Positions 57,601 through 63,298 of a stretch of DNA of 64,000 bases are shown here, one piece after another. Where the stretch lies: assembly GCA_032622095.1 (NCBI GenBank), contig CP136065.1, positions 151,409,577 through 151,473,576 on the forward strand, in the 5' to 3' direction. A model generated the notes under the pieces. That model was given only the letters and a program-made list of their open reading frames with translations. It was not told the DNA's origin and made no database searches. Positions within the stretch are counted from its first letter, which is position 1. Each line of letters starts with the position of its first letter. Both the position numbers and the translations under genes were made by a program. This stretch comes from Siphonodentalium dalli. Its lineage: Eukaryota; Mollusca; Scaphopoda; Gadilida; Siphonodentaliidae.

Positions 57601-60600
57601 TTATAAAGTACTAGTAGATAAAGCCCAAGGAATCGTAATTGCTTTTTATTTTTAACAAAGTGAAGGCTTGAGTAATGTAACAGTATTGTTGTTTCACATT
57701 GCTTAAAGTGATGTGAAACACTCCTGTAGGGTGATCAATAGAAATGGAGAATAATCTGGCTCAAGGTAAATAGTATATCAAAATTGACAACACACATCAT
57801 CATTCTTATATATTAATTAAATTCAGTGACTCTCGATGACAAAATCGTTTTTGTTAGTTTATCACAGATAGTTGCGTCCCGATTCGAGAAGCAAATATTT
57901 ACATTTGAGCTCAGTTCAGACTATGTTTTCTATGGAGTAGTACAGTTGATTTGCTTGAGATATTTGGCGATGTTAGTAGAATGCCACATTCCTCCAATTT
58001 CCTTAGCACCTGAATGCTAACTTCTCAGATTCACGCACCGAATAAGTGCTTAATATGTCTTTAATATGATCTTGTTGTTACTGTAAATTTTGCGATGAAA
58101 AAATCAGGTTCAATCTACAGGTAAAAGTGTGATGACAATTTTTCGTACCGCTACTAACAACTGTGGCGGAAACTTAAAATTTGCAATATATTTCTGTGTC
58201 CAACCAACTTCACTACATTCATGAAAATATTTTTAAACCATGAAATTCTTATCAAACTTCAGCGACTAACATCTGAAGCAGGTCTACATAACCATAATTC
58301 AGAACAGAACGTTTGACAATTGAGAACATGATCGAGATGTAACAAGGCAGAATCAACCATTTGGCTTTTAGCGATGATTACTTAGACATCTTTCAGAATA
58401 AGGGAGTAATTGTTGATGTGTGTAGCCCGGAAAATGCATTTTTCCCCACAAAATGGTTCAGTTATCTTTGTTTATCAGTCCCTGTTGTTTTTATTTAGTG
58501 GCAGATACACAAGTGATGTAGGCATTAATCTGTTGATTGGGTAGGGGAATATGTTAGAGGGGAAGTTTGGGCTAGGGGAAAGGGACCCTAAAAGGGATCC
58601 ACTGCCCCACTAGCAGAAACTGCTGTAACCTAAGCTCACAAGATTCAAACTTTTTCACACGGTTGTCATTATATCATTGTCTTACCATCAACAGTGCCAG
58701 AAAACTTGCTAGTATTGGAAGGCTTCCTATGCGGGCAAAGATGAGTATTAAAAGGAAACTGAAGCAGAGAATGGGAGTGGACCTAAGGAACGCGGACTCA
58801 GATGACCTGGCTGAATTAGCTCCAGTATTTGATTTCCTGGAGGTTGGAGAAATAATGGAGTTAGACGAAGATGCAGTGAGTATCCCTTGTTTAGATAATT
58901 CTTCACTTGATTCCCTTTCATTCATTTGTAGGGTTTTTCAGCTAATAAGTTAATAAAAAGGTATTCCACAGTCTCATTGGGACATGCAGTCACATCCTTG
59001 TCATGGCTTGAAAATTGGAGGAGCACAAAATATCGATGAATTTTTGTTTGTCCCAGATTTCCGCCAAACTTATATATATAGAGTCATCTCTAGTATACAT
59101 GGAATCTATTAGTGTTTGAACAAAAATCTTTCCTTGAAACATGTATCATCCACAGTGCAGCCCTTGAAATTGACATTTCTCTTCTACGGCTTTGCTTTAG
59201 AATTGCATGAAATTCTATATTGGCTCAACAGCCTTTTGCCATAGATAATTTTAAAGGCTGTGTAGTAATGTTAGTGATGAACTAATATGAACCATCATTG
59301 GCCGATACCTGATTGCTAAAATGAAGTAATCAGCTGATGCCAATTATATATACATGTAGTACAAAAAGTCATTCAATATTGACAATTGTTATAAACAAAA
59401 TTCACATATACCTATAGTTAGCGACGTTCCAGGTATATCATGTACCGTAAATTTCGGTGTATAAGTCGCATGCGTGTATAAGACGCACCCCCATTGTTCA
59501 ACCCCAAATCCTGCCTTTTGTGAAATACCTTTGTATAAGACGCACCCATTTTTAGATGCTGGAATTTCAAAAAACTGCTGTGGTACATGTAAGTATTGAG
59601 AGCAAGTATTCACACATCACATTTGGGGGGAGAAGAAATGAAGAAAGTTATTTACGTTAGAATGCTTTCTTTCGGCAGCACGGTTACCGTTAAGTTCTGC
59701 AAACTTAACAACTTCCAACTAAAATCTGGTTTCGTAACTCTGACGTTTGCGCTTATTCCCACGTTTATCCATAACGATCGAAGTATGTGAATATATATAG
59801 AAATTTACGGTATGAGGAAAGACACAAAATATCCTATCATTTATAGGAATATAAAATTGAGACTCGGCTTACTGTTGTTTTAGGATAATGCTGGCATCGT
59901 TAATTTAGTTGTCGCCTAATTGTCGCGGATCATGAATGCAAACGCTTTGGGCTAACAGTGATGCAATGCACTCCTCAGTATTAAGTGTCAAATATACTCA
60001 ATGTGGGGATTAAATGTTTGCACCCGAAGCGTACAGCATAAAATAATGTTTATGTAATATCAACAGGAGTTCGCGGCTTCGCACTGAAGCCTCATTAAAA
60101 TATTTGGAGTCAAGGTTTTTATTATGCTCATTCCCGGGCTTCAAGTTAAATAAACATTCCGATGTGACGCAATCTGGTAGAAGTTTGTAGCCACTTGCAG
60201 CTTGTAAACAGTTTACTATGTCGCAACACTGGAGACATAAAAGCGATTACACCGCAGTCATTGAATGTGGGTCAATTGTGCACGTGTCCAGAATTGTTAC
60301 AGAGTCAGGTCAAGGACGCCAACTGTTTGTGAATTTGCTGCTGTTTGCCGTTGAATTCTCAGATACTAATGCATATAATATGATAAATAACAGTGAAGAC
60401 GGGGGTGTTTATTTGTATAATAAATGGTGTAATAATGAGTCCATTTCTTTTAGAGGTGAAACCGTAAGACGAGTCCATTTTGTTGTTTATTCAGAATTTG
60501 TACTTTCGGTTTCACACATATCCGGTTATATCACACTTTCTTTCCTGGATTTTGGGAATAAAAGTTCATAATAGTGAAGAGTAAGATAACTGTGTTCAAT

Positions 60601-63298
60601 ATTTTAATTCAATGAATATTATCCTTCTTTATGGAGAGTTTTGTGGCTGAATCTCCACCGATATTTGCTGTGAATATTTCCTTGTCTTCCCGACACTTGT
60701 GTACTTACCGGTCGTCGCTCAAACTCTCCGAAAATGAGTCAAGATTTCACCCCCATTTTTAGTTACCGTTGTATAAGGCGCACCAATATTCTGGGCTATA
60801 TATTCAGGTAAAAAAGATGCAACTTATACACCGAAATTTACGGTATCTGCACATGTGTAGCCTTCTGCTTGCACAGTCGATGTTTGTTCTGTTTTATCGT
60901 GCATGGTTGATAACTTGATATACCAACAAATAACATCGAATAACTCGAAGTGCCCTCATCACTGATTGATCACCAATATTAGTTTATAATCACAAACACT
61001 CTACATTCACACAATTAGCATCTGTAAGAATCTGTACAAATCACCATACAGCTTACTCATTTCCAAGTGTTGGAATTTTAAAAATATGTTACTTACAATT
61101 GTTTTTGGCAGTTTTAAAAAGTTGTTCATATTATTAAAATGTACTGCAGTGGTATGCTGGTATGATTATAAGGGATGACTGGAAGATCGATTGGGGTCAT
61201 TGGTTTTGACCGGCAGATTAATTAAAGAAAGTTTCAAACAACAGTTGTTTAATTACTCTGCCGGTCAATATCCAATAACCTCATTCAATCTTCCAGTCAT
61301 TTCTTATATATACCCCGATAGTTAAATTAGTTAAAAAGATGTTGGTCACAATTAATATAACAGGAATAGATTTACAGCCACATGGTCGAACGATTCTATA
61401 ATATATATATAATATACTATAGTCTGTCCATTCATAAAACATTTGAAGCTCTATATCTTTGTCATCGTCAGTCAGAATTTAATGATCTTCGGTATGTTGA
61501 TGAAGCAACATGGGGGAAATAGTATTTTCGTCCATTGATTTTTTCCAGAGTTACGGCCTTTATTTTGTAATGGGACTTAGTGTGAAAATTGATTTTACTC
61601 TTTGCATGACTAAATCCTTCGGCACACCCTCTATATCCATATCAGAAAAATAATAAACCTCAGTGGAAAGCCACCTTGGCGGGGGATACTCTGGGCGGTG
61701 CACTTGTTCGAATTACCATGGGCGTATTTGCCACACCTAGCGATGCTCTTGTTTTCAAATATAATAGACTAGTACTTGTAACACCTAAAACAAATGTTAA
61801 CTTGACCATTCATTTCACCGTTTTCTCGCTTGGCTGAAACAAGCTGATTAAATTATATACCAGTCATTTCATTGTTATAGTTGGTACATGTATTACCATC
61901 AGTACGGCTGGATGTTTTTTCCGATGCTGATTTTATAACGTTTACCCAAATGTCAGCTAATTCTGATTGTCATTCCGTTTAATCTGTTCATCGATCACTA
62001 TTGAATGTTCATGGAATATGCATAGCAGTTATATACATCCCTTTCAGGTTAATTTTGTGAAGGCTATTCAAAAGGAGGGCTTCTTCCTAACGTAAACTGA
62101 TCTTAAAATTATCAGTTTTTATTTCAGATGGAAAAAGATACAAGTTTCAAAATTACTAATCACTGTGTTCATTTAAATTAAGGTACAAGAAAATGCGGCC
62201 GTTTTCTGTGGAATAATGGGAAGTGATGCAAAAGCAGCTATTATTCGCAAGAAAATTATCAATTCAATGAAAAAGGGGACTATCAATGCTGCCATGCTCA
62301 ACAGGTTTGCATATACATTTAGAACCGAACTCACATGTTATTGGCCAAACATTTATGGCAGAAGTGCAACATATCAGGAAAGGCCATCAACTTTGACTGT
62401 TTAATCATTTAGTAATTGCATCACATTACTAGTCATATACTATTAGTTAAAGGGTACTCAATGTAAGATGGATAACTCTAAAATCAAATGGTTATTATTA
62501 ACAATAATAACCACTCGATTTTAGAGTTATCCATCTCAGACCCGCAATTTGTCCGTTTGAGCACGTGGAAGTGGACCACATCTCCAAAAATTAACAAATT
62601 TCAAAAATCGATATCTGATCACTCTGAGCTTTGAAGGGTGGGTTCCTCGACTCGAATCAAATATTTTTTACTCCCAAAGCCAAAGAAATAGTCATTTAGG
62701 AGCGTCTAATCGGATTGAGCACCTTTAATAATAATCTATCCATTTATATAGTGTCTTGTACAGTAAATTTGTTTAAATGGACTTTACACCTATTATTAAC
62801 ATTAATATTTATATATTTCATTCTTCCTAACATATAAATAGTCACGGACAGTTCTAGATATTGAAGCGGTTTCCTATCTTATATGATAAAATGTGATTTA
62901 GATTGTCCAATTTGATCAAAATATACTGATTAATGGGTCTTTGAAATATAATTTAACAGTTAAGGCATAGAAAAAGTTTACATGTACATGTAAAAAGATA
63001 TCAAATAAAAATAATTGAGGAGGGGACTAAAATAGGGTCGGGATGGGATGTACATCTTGCAAATTGTTTATATTGGCCTTAATATGACTACCGTTAATAT
63101 AGCCCAATTACACTGGGGGGTTTCTTTAGTCCCATCGGGGCAATAAATGGTGTTCAAATATAATATATGTCTGTTTATTTCAGGACAAAGGGGTGTCTAA
63201 TGAAGTCAAAGGGTCGTGATCTGCTAGGTATGAACATAACTCCCAATGATTTCGCGGACATGATGGAAGAGGATGATGATTTTGATGATGAAGCTAGT
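30613..63298 (+). CDS. Secreted, acidic, helix-repeat protein of unknown family (nine exons, 3' end off the window)
   Basis: Nine exons join without a phase error: 30613-30646, 38881-39087, 40629-40763, 43589-43809, 48613-48765, 55699-55862, 58695-58875, 62183-62304, 63184-63298, giving at least 444 residues and no stop. Residues 1-18 (MRRGIIFVLTLVFVSCAG) form a signal peptide. Residues 32-62 are Pro/Ser then Asp/Glu-rich (GPPPGSSQDS, EEDTEEDDRS). The rest is charged and predicted by eye to be helical, with a recurring L(K/R)xRMG-V...L..L pattern (KLHRLKGRMGVAG, RKLKQRMGVDL, TLVPRMTDD). N-E-T near 22 and N-I-T near 423 are possible N-glycosylation sites. Phrases such as NPAAITAEDIRQMP recall mesothelin/otoancorin-type superhelical repeats, but that is a guess. 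The protein probably acts outside the cell. Confidence 0.8.
30665..32420. other. Intron 1, AT-rich part
   Basis: AT-rich with TATATA runs and CTT/TTC repeats near 31550. The ORFs here lack any recognised domain. Nothing else is seen. Confidence 0.45.
32780..32814. repeat. Perfect 15-bp-stem hairpin
   Basis: GCTGGGACTAATATA, loop TGTGT, TATATTAGTCCCAGC, flanked on both sides by CCAATAG. It lies in intron 1 of the plus-strand gene. Confidence 0.8.
32832..33172 (+). repeat. Direct repeat TTACTGTGGNGGANGATTT...GGTGTAAAATCTTGTCTC
   Basis: The ~50-bp phrase TACTGTGG(T/C)GGA(T/C)GATTT, GGTGTAAAATCTTGTCTC and ATGTAA occurs at about 32835 and again at 33120, each preceded by a TCCCTGCTA(T/C)CA phrase. 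The spacing of about 287 bp implies an old tandem duplication. Confidence 0.6.
33280..33325 (+). repeat. Imperfect TGTATG/TGTGTA microsatellite
   Basis: CTGTCTGTATGTATGTGTGT then ATGCATGTGTGTATGTG. Simple repeat. Confidence 0.7.
33381..33521 (+). repeat. Direct repeat ATAGGCATGTTTCTGGACC
   Basis: The 19-bp phrase is exact at 33381-33399 and 33503-33521. It sits next to the inverted CTAGCTGATG-type repeat. Confidence 0.6.
33600..34135 (-). repeat. CTAGCTGRTGGRCCCGACTTCGTCC repeat, copy 3 (inverted)
   Basis: Reverse complement of the family at 23413 and 25797. GTCTGTTAGCTATGGCCGGG is the tail end, then units with GGACGGGTCAAATC and GACCTTGAATT equivalents, closing with CCGGACGAAGTGGGGTCC and AGCTACT. 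It has about four units. Confidence 0.7.
34430..34830 (+). repeat. Diverged copy of the 160-bp family of the left edge
   Basis: Units carry GTCATGCAAAAGAGGATCAAAG, CTGCCTGTGGTAATGTTTTTT and GATGACGATCGGACAAGG, then CGCTGGCAGTGATG and TAGCGGTGACCC. They match the order of motifs in 1-1123 but are much diverged. GATAGACTGATGGACAAA closes it. Confidence 0.45.
35405..35590 (+). repeat. Single diverged unit of the left-edge 160-bp family
   Basis: ATGGCCGCTGGCGACCATTTTTTC, then GTTTGGTGATGATCGGATGA and GCTAAACGGTTTAGTAATGC follow the same motif order as the B units near the left edge. Confidence 0.45.
35589..35880 (+). repeat. Tandem duplication of a ~170-bp segment
   Basis: TTCTTACCT(T/C)AAT(A/G)TTTTTATG through TTTGATATCTTTTGTTAACA and ATGTATGTCTC(A/G)TGTT is repeated at a spacing of about 169 bp, with only a few differences. 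AATAAAG lies at the junction (about 35737). Confidence 0.85.
35885..38000. other. Intron 1, later part
   Basis: No recognised exon. A right-half fragment of the CCCTTTCTATACTAA TTAA-MITE family ends at 37267 (TTAA at 37268-37271). TTTGGTGGACTA phrases recur near 37310 and 37590 together with AAATTCTTTCCCGATA near 37110 and 37565, indicating old local duplication. Confidence 0.45.
38881..39087 (+). CDS. Exon 2 of the secreted protein: signal peptide end and acidic linker
   Basis: Acceptor AAATTTTCAG; donor AGGG|GTAAGC; 207 bp, phase 1 in and phase 1 out. It encodes FVSCAGFAVNETNTQQGSN, GPPPGSSQDSREEDTEEDD and SSEILSEFGSEASDMLERYR. Low complexity and acidity suggest a disordered extracellular segment. 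N-E-T is a possible glycosylation sequon. Confidence 0.85.
39386..39414. mobile_element. Right-end fragment of the CCTCTTCGCTGCTA TTAA-MITE
   Basis: GTTACGGACGTCATAGCAGC then GAAGAGG and TTAA. It is identical to the right end of the element at 9496-9824; the left end is missing. Confidence 0.7.
39616..39841. mobile_element. TTAA-flanked MITE, CCCTTTCTAYACTAA family, copy A
   Basis: CCCTTTCTACACTAA...TTTAGTAAAGAAAGAG with TTAA at 39612-39615 and 39842-39845. Inside are ACTCATTGACG, TGTTCAGATAATAAATA and TTATAACTGATGGGCGAATTC. It is 226 bp, in intron 2. Confidence 0.75.
39880..40060. repeat. Short inverted repeat AGTACT/AGGTGCCT...AGGCACCTGAGAGTAC
   Basis: ACTACTCTCAGGTGCCT (about 39865) is the inverse of AGGCACCTGAGAGTA (40030-40045). 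Between them AATAATAGTGAT occurs three times. Possibly a small MITE of about 180 bp. Confidence 0.5.
40629..40763 (+). CDS. Exon 3 of the secreted protein
   Basis: Acceptor TGTGATCAG; donor CCAG|GTAACA; 135 bp, phase 1 in and phase 1 out. It encodes DSHENDDEDE, a basic stretch RRRKVTKMARK and LHRLKGRMGVAGQQKFEQLM. The RMGV motif recurs in exon 7. Confidence 0.85.
40797..41345 (+). repeat. Local direct duplication bracketing a MITE
   Basis: TTCTTTAATATCCCTTTGCGG...TTGTCACATTCCTGCC (40797-40880) recurs at 41236-41312, and ATCAAACTAGGTCCATTAACCC recurs at 41323-41343. A TTAA-MITE (40990-41230) lies between the copies. Confidence 0.7.
40990..41230. mobile_element. TTAA-flanked MITE, CCCTTCCATGA family, copy A
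   Basis: CCCTTCCATGATGGGAGCT...AGCTCCAGTCATGGAAGGG between TTAA at 40986-40989 and 41231-41234. Inside are two GCGAGTCTCCCA and several AAGAGAATGCACTGG phrases. A right-end fragment lies at 40893-40932. Confidence 0.8.
41341..41594. mobile_element. TTAA-flanked MITE, CCCTTTCTATACTAA family, copy B
   Basis: CCCTTTCTATACTAA...TTAGTATAGAAAGGG, TTAA at 41337-41340, the right site changed to TTCA. An inner palindrome pairs GAAATGTTCAGAT..AAGTTCAACA with TGTTGAACTTATTATCTGAA. It is 254 bp. Confidence 0.8.
42625..43140 (+). repeat. Diverged direct duplication of ~300 bp
   Basis: The ordered phrases ATGCCCATAATTTAACTGAG, CAATATTGAATCAAC, ATTTAGCACC, AATTGAGAGTGCATAC, AGCAATCGCTCC and GGGATGGACTG (from 42625) recur as ATGCCCGTAATTAAACTGAG, ATTTTAGCACC, AATTGCGAATGCACAC, AGCAATTGCACC and GGAAAGGACTG (from 42935). 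Intron 3. Confidence 0.65.
43185..43290. repeat. Foldback repeat GCAGARTGAGGTYCCAGAGGGTGAAT, copy 1
   Basis: TGCAGAGTGAGGTCCCAGAG...CTCTGGGAACCTCATTCTGC is a near-perfect palindrome with arms of about 40 bp. Copy 2 in opposite orientation is at 43486-43588. Confidence 0.8.
43486..43588. repeat. Foldback repeat copy 2, abutting a splice acceptor
   Basis: GCAGAATGAGGTCCCCAGAG...CTCTGGCAACCTCATTCTGC. Its right end runs into AAATGTCAG, the acceptor of exon 4. Copy 1 carries the matching inverse AATGACAGA, so the acceptor itself may lie within the repeat. Confidence 0.75.
43589..43809 (+). CDS. Exon 4 of the secreted protein
   Basis: Acceptor TGCAAATGTCAG; donor AAC|GTGAGT; 221 bp, phase 1 in and phase 0 out. 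It encodes TDVHFEPTEKHLISLQGTDF, ETAELVEELSELPDDMEERI and SNPAAITAEDIRQMPMRFL. The leucine spacing suggests two helix-turn-helix repeats. The ITAEDIRQMP phrase recalls mesothelin-type repeats (inference). Confidence 0.88.
43838..43990 (-). mobile_element. Fragment of the CCCTTTCTATACTAA TTAA-MITE (inverted), just after exon 4
   Basis: ATCCCTTTCATTACTCAATGG, TTCAGTTGTAAAATTATAAG and GGAATGGTCTGTTATTCATA match the inner and right parts of copy B at 41341-41594 in reverse orientation. It begins about 30 bp past the donor of exon 4. Confidence 0.55.
44480..45400 (-). pseudogene. DIRS tyrosine recombinase remnant
   Basis: The N-terminal part reads KSWRPWTTKQYNLAWKTW and YSVRNTARSML. The core (45056-44775) has LTLEQLTKKLTMLMTLLVTS then AQRYQTLSTFD. 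The C-terminal part (about 44690-44510) has IFKP, HSTCSSSMSQAAN, ILKTIDWSTA and VFFTHYRH. The H-x-T-R arginine is Cys here (TGT), a one-base loss separates KP from HST, and stops interrupt it. The arrangement fits DIRS/phage-integrase-fold recombinases. Confidence 0.78.
45720..46130 (-). pseudogene. DIRS RNase H remnant
   Basis: Fragments in shifting frames: DIQWWMTNIKAENG, LFGYFMGALLEIS, EHINYLELKTIYLGLIALCS, then FWWASDHNIILTEIHISASC and NVAADELSWF. The LELK and VAADELS motifs and their order match retroelement RNase H downstream of a DIRS RT. Confidence 0.65.
46443..47070 (-). pseudogene. DIRS reverse transcriptase remnant
   Basis: 46979-46719 encodes GGGYRAILNLRFLNKSVKYH and motif A ASIDLTDAYFGITIAPHLRK. 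46643-46443 encodes FGLSSGPRIFTKLMKPFF (frame entered just upstream) and the catalytic CYYFIDDSL. The upstream frame has GAISIRKFEP. At least two frameshifts and stops separate the parts. Confidence 0.82.
47158..48550 (+). repeat. Tandem repeat element with GAGAGGCCGATCACGATCGGC head and GACAGACGG tail
   Basis: Head AACGAGAGGCCGATCACGAT with palindrome GCCGATCACGATCGGC. Units of about 150 bp contain GGGCCATAACT, CAAACCCATATT, TGTATTTTGGGCTGA and CACATACCAAATTTGGTTCC. Tail ACGGACAGACAGACAGACGG (about 48452), then GTGTACCATACTATGGTATG hairpin. Unrelated sequence (about 47460-47990, including a degenerate TTAA-MITE piece near 47760) interrupts it. Intron 4. Confidence 0.75.
48613..48765 (+). CDS. 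Exon 5 of the secreted protein
   Basis: Acceptor TTTGTTGCAG; donor GAAGGG|GTAAGT; 153 bp, phase 0 on both sides. It encodes RQALRTLVPRMTDDRESELC, KRLMREMVPAAMFGRFLKFG and LSCDTEFEIEG. It carries two cysteines. Confidence 0.88.
49343..49503. repeat. Perfect inverted repeat, 54-bp arms
   Basis: The left arm 49343-49396 (AGTAATGCCCTAATTAATCG...) is the exact inverse of 49450-49503, with a 53-bp loop. The left arm plus loop also matches 45459-45556 in reverse orientation, inside the DIRS remnant, where the second arm is absent. It lies in intron 5 of the secreted-protein gene. Confidence 0.9.
49655..49830 (-). repeat. Inverted fragment of a GAGCTAAAA-tailed repeat
   Basis: TTTTTTAGCTCAACTTGACA, GAGCTATTGCCATG and CGTCCATCTGTCCGTCAA are the reverse complement of the tail type at 1124-1212. 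ACTTCATATTTCACC and CACCAAACTTC belong to its body. One unit only. Confidence 0.6.
50055..51308. mobile_element. Non-autonomous hAT element with perfect 8-bp target duplication
   Basis: TIRs TAGGGTCCTGCGAAT...ATTCGCAGGACCCTA (15 bp) are flanked by GTTTATAG at 50047-50054 and 51309-51316. Subterminal arrays of CGAATCGAATATCGAATCG occur at both ends and are probable transposase-binding repeats. It is 1,254 bp with no transposase recognised. It lies in intron 5. Confidence 0.93.
51621..52087. mobile_element. Palindromic TTAA-flanked element, copy 7 (second subtype)
   Basis: AGGTACTCAATCCG...CGGATTGAGTACCT with TTAA at 51617-51620 and 52088-52091. Near the centre, CTAAAATCAAGTGG..TTATTATTG pairs with TAACCACTTGATTTTCGAG. 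It differs from copies 1-4 by CACCCGCAATTTGTCTGTTT and the TAGACACTCCTAAATTAC border. Intron 5. Confidence 0.88.
52213..52455. mobile_element. TTAA-flanked MITE, CCCTTCCATGA family, copy B (inverted)
   Basis: CCCCTCAATGACTGGAGCTT...GCAGCTTCCGTCATGAAAGTG with TTAA at 52209-52212 and 52456-52459. Inner AAGAGAATGCACTGG/CCAGTGCATTCTCTT palindromes match copy A at 40990-41230. Confidence 0.78.
53425..53500 (+). repeat. Diverged half-copy of the GGCGACAC MITE
   Basis: TTTTTTCCCCTCCTGCATCT, TTGGACCAAATGTTTCTAAA and AAATTGGTCTGGCCTTA follow the order of the right half of 16056-16439. Confidence 0.45.
53898..53937. repeat. 17-bp-stem hairpin built on the 15-mer motif
   Basis: CATTATTTTCGTGACTG, loop ATGGGA, CAGTCACGAAAATAATG. 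The stem is perfect and contains the fourth GTGACTGATGGGACA copy. Confidence 0.85.
54350..54755 (-). repeat. ACAAGAGCATTGCTAGAG-headed repeat, inverted copy
   Basis: Reverse complement of the family at 15102-15795: GTCCATTGACATTTTTTGTT, GTTCGAATATGGGTTC and TTACGGCCTTTTTTCGACTT, ending CACTCTAGCAATGCTCTTGTT. It has two units, and the tail is missing. Confidence 0.7.
55699..55862 (+). CDS. Exon 6 of the secreted protein
   Basis: Acceptor CTTCATAG; donor AGAAA|GTTAGT; 164 bp, phase 0 in and phase 2 out. It encodes DDAREDARRTFACMKLNNKN, PEDYNDDDVELMAINPDCMD and SDAFERMPVAALQR. The phrase VELMAINP...ERMPVAAL parallels exon 4's IINIASNP...RQMPMRFL, an internal repeat. Confidence 0.87.
56165..56362 (+). 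repeat. Diverged ~126-bp tandem repeat split by a hAT insertion
   Basis: CTGTTCGGGCATTTATCTCA...TATCAGGAGTACTTT recurs as CTGTCCGGGCATATTTTACA...and resumes at 57310 as TCAGGAGTACTTTCAAAAC. The hAT element at 56363-57301 interrupts the second unit. Confidence 0.7.
56363..57301. mobile_element. Second non-autonomous hAT element with perfect 8-bp duplication
   Basis: TIRs TAGGGTTGAAAC...GTTTCAACACTA (one mismatch in 12) flanked by GTTTGCCA at 56355-56362 and 57302-57309. Subterminal GTCGACTAGTCGG / CCGACTAGTCGAC motifs occur at both ends. It is 939 bp with no transposase seen. Intron 6. Confidence 0.92.
57706..57765 (+). repeat. Dispersed repeat TTAAAGTGATGTGAAACACTCC
   Basis: Partner of 25333-25395: TTAAAGTGATGTGAAACACT, TAGGGTGATCAATAGAAATG and GAGAATAATCT in the same order. 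Confidence 0.6.
58695..58875 (+). CDS. Exon 7 of the secreted protein
   Basis: Acceptor CCATCAACAG; donor GATGCA|GTGAGT; 181 bp, phase 2 in and phase 0 out. It encodes ARKLASIGRLPMRAKMSIKR, KLKQRMGVDLRNADSDDLAE and LAPVFDFLEVGEIMELDEDA. KLKQRMGVDL repeats the exon 3 motif KLHRLKGRMGVAG. Confidence 0.88.
59443..59814 (-). mobile_element. Pogo/Tigger-like element, internally deleted
   Basis: Left end TACCGTAAATTTCGGTGTAT; right end GAAATTTACGGTA (59802-59814), with TA at both termini. Just inside the right end, on the minus strand, an ATG at 59772 opens MDKRGNKRKRQSYETRF, then TAG, then LEVVKFAELNGNRAAERK. This is the N-terminal DNA-binding helix region typical of pogo/Tigger transposases. It is a fossil. 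Confidence 0.7.
60218..60571 (+). other. Open reading frame of 117 codons, unsupported
   Basis: The ORF encodes no family I recognise, although it has an ATG and ordinary composition. It sits between ends of pogo-like elements in intron 7, so it may be element interior or chance. Confidence 0.2.
60740..60845. mobile_element. Inverted end of the TACCGTAAATTTCGGTGTATAAG family
   Basis: GTTGTATAAGGCGCACC...CAACTTATACACCGAAATTT, ending ACGGTA, is the reverse of the left end at 59443 including the internal CCCCCAT/ATGGGGG phrase. Either it closes one larger element (59443-60845, TA at both ends) with a second copy nested, or it is a separate fragment. Confidence 0.65.
61164..61312. repeat. Inverted repeat with ~50-bp arms (TGACTGGAAGAT...ATCTTCCAGTCA)
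   Basis: GATGACTGGAAGATCGATTG, GGGTCATTGG and TTTGACCGGCAGA are inverted at TCTGCCGGTCAATATCC and CATTCAATCTTCCAGTCAT. The loop is about 35 bp. MITE-like, in intron 7. Confidence 0.8.
61500..61756 (-). repeat. ACAAGAGCATCGCTAGGTGTGGC-headed repeat, second inverted copy
   Basis: It ends ATTTGCCACACCTAGCGATG then CTCTTGTTTT, the inverse of the head at 15102. AGTTACGGCCTTTATTTTGTA is an internal unit phrase. Confidence 0.65.
62183..62304 (+). CDS. Exon 8 of the secreted protein
   Basis: Acceptor AAATTAAG; donor AACAG|GTTTGC; 122 bp, phase 0 in and phase 2 out. It encodes VQENAAVFCGIMGSDAKAAI, IRKKIINSMKKGTINAAMLN and the start of an Arg codon. The pyrimidine tract is weak, but both joins keep frame. 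Confidence 0.85.
62451..62724. mobile_element. Palindromic TTAA-flanked element, copy 8 (internally deleted)
   Basis: AGGGTACTCAATG..., right end CGGATTGAGCACCT, with TTAA at 62447-62450 and 62725-62728. The left arm is mostly deleted so the terminus joins directly to AGATGGATAACTCTAAAATC. Same subtype as 51621-52087. It lies about 145 bp after exon 8. Confidence 0.85.
63184..63298 (+). CDS. Exon 9 of the secreted protein (last in window)
   Basis: Acceptor TTTATTTCAG; donor GCTAGT|GTGAGT; 115 bp, phase 2 in and phase 0 out. It encodes TKGCLMKSKGRDLLGMNITP, NDFADMMEEDDDFDDEAS. N-I-T is a possible glycosylation site. No stop: the gene continues to the right. Confidence 0.88.

Noticed and set aside
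60218-60571. 117-codon ORF as an independent gene
   Set aside because: No recognised domain, lies between transposon ends inside an intron; listed only as an unsupported ORF.
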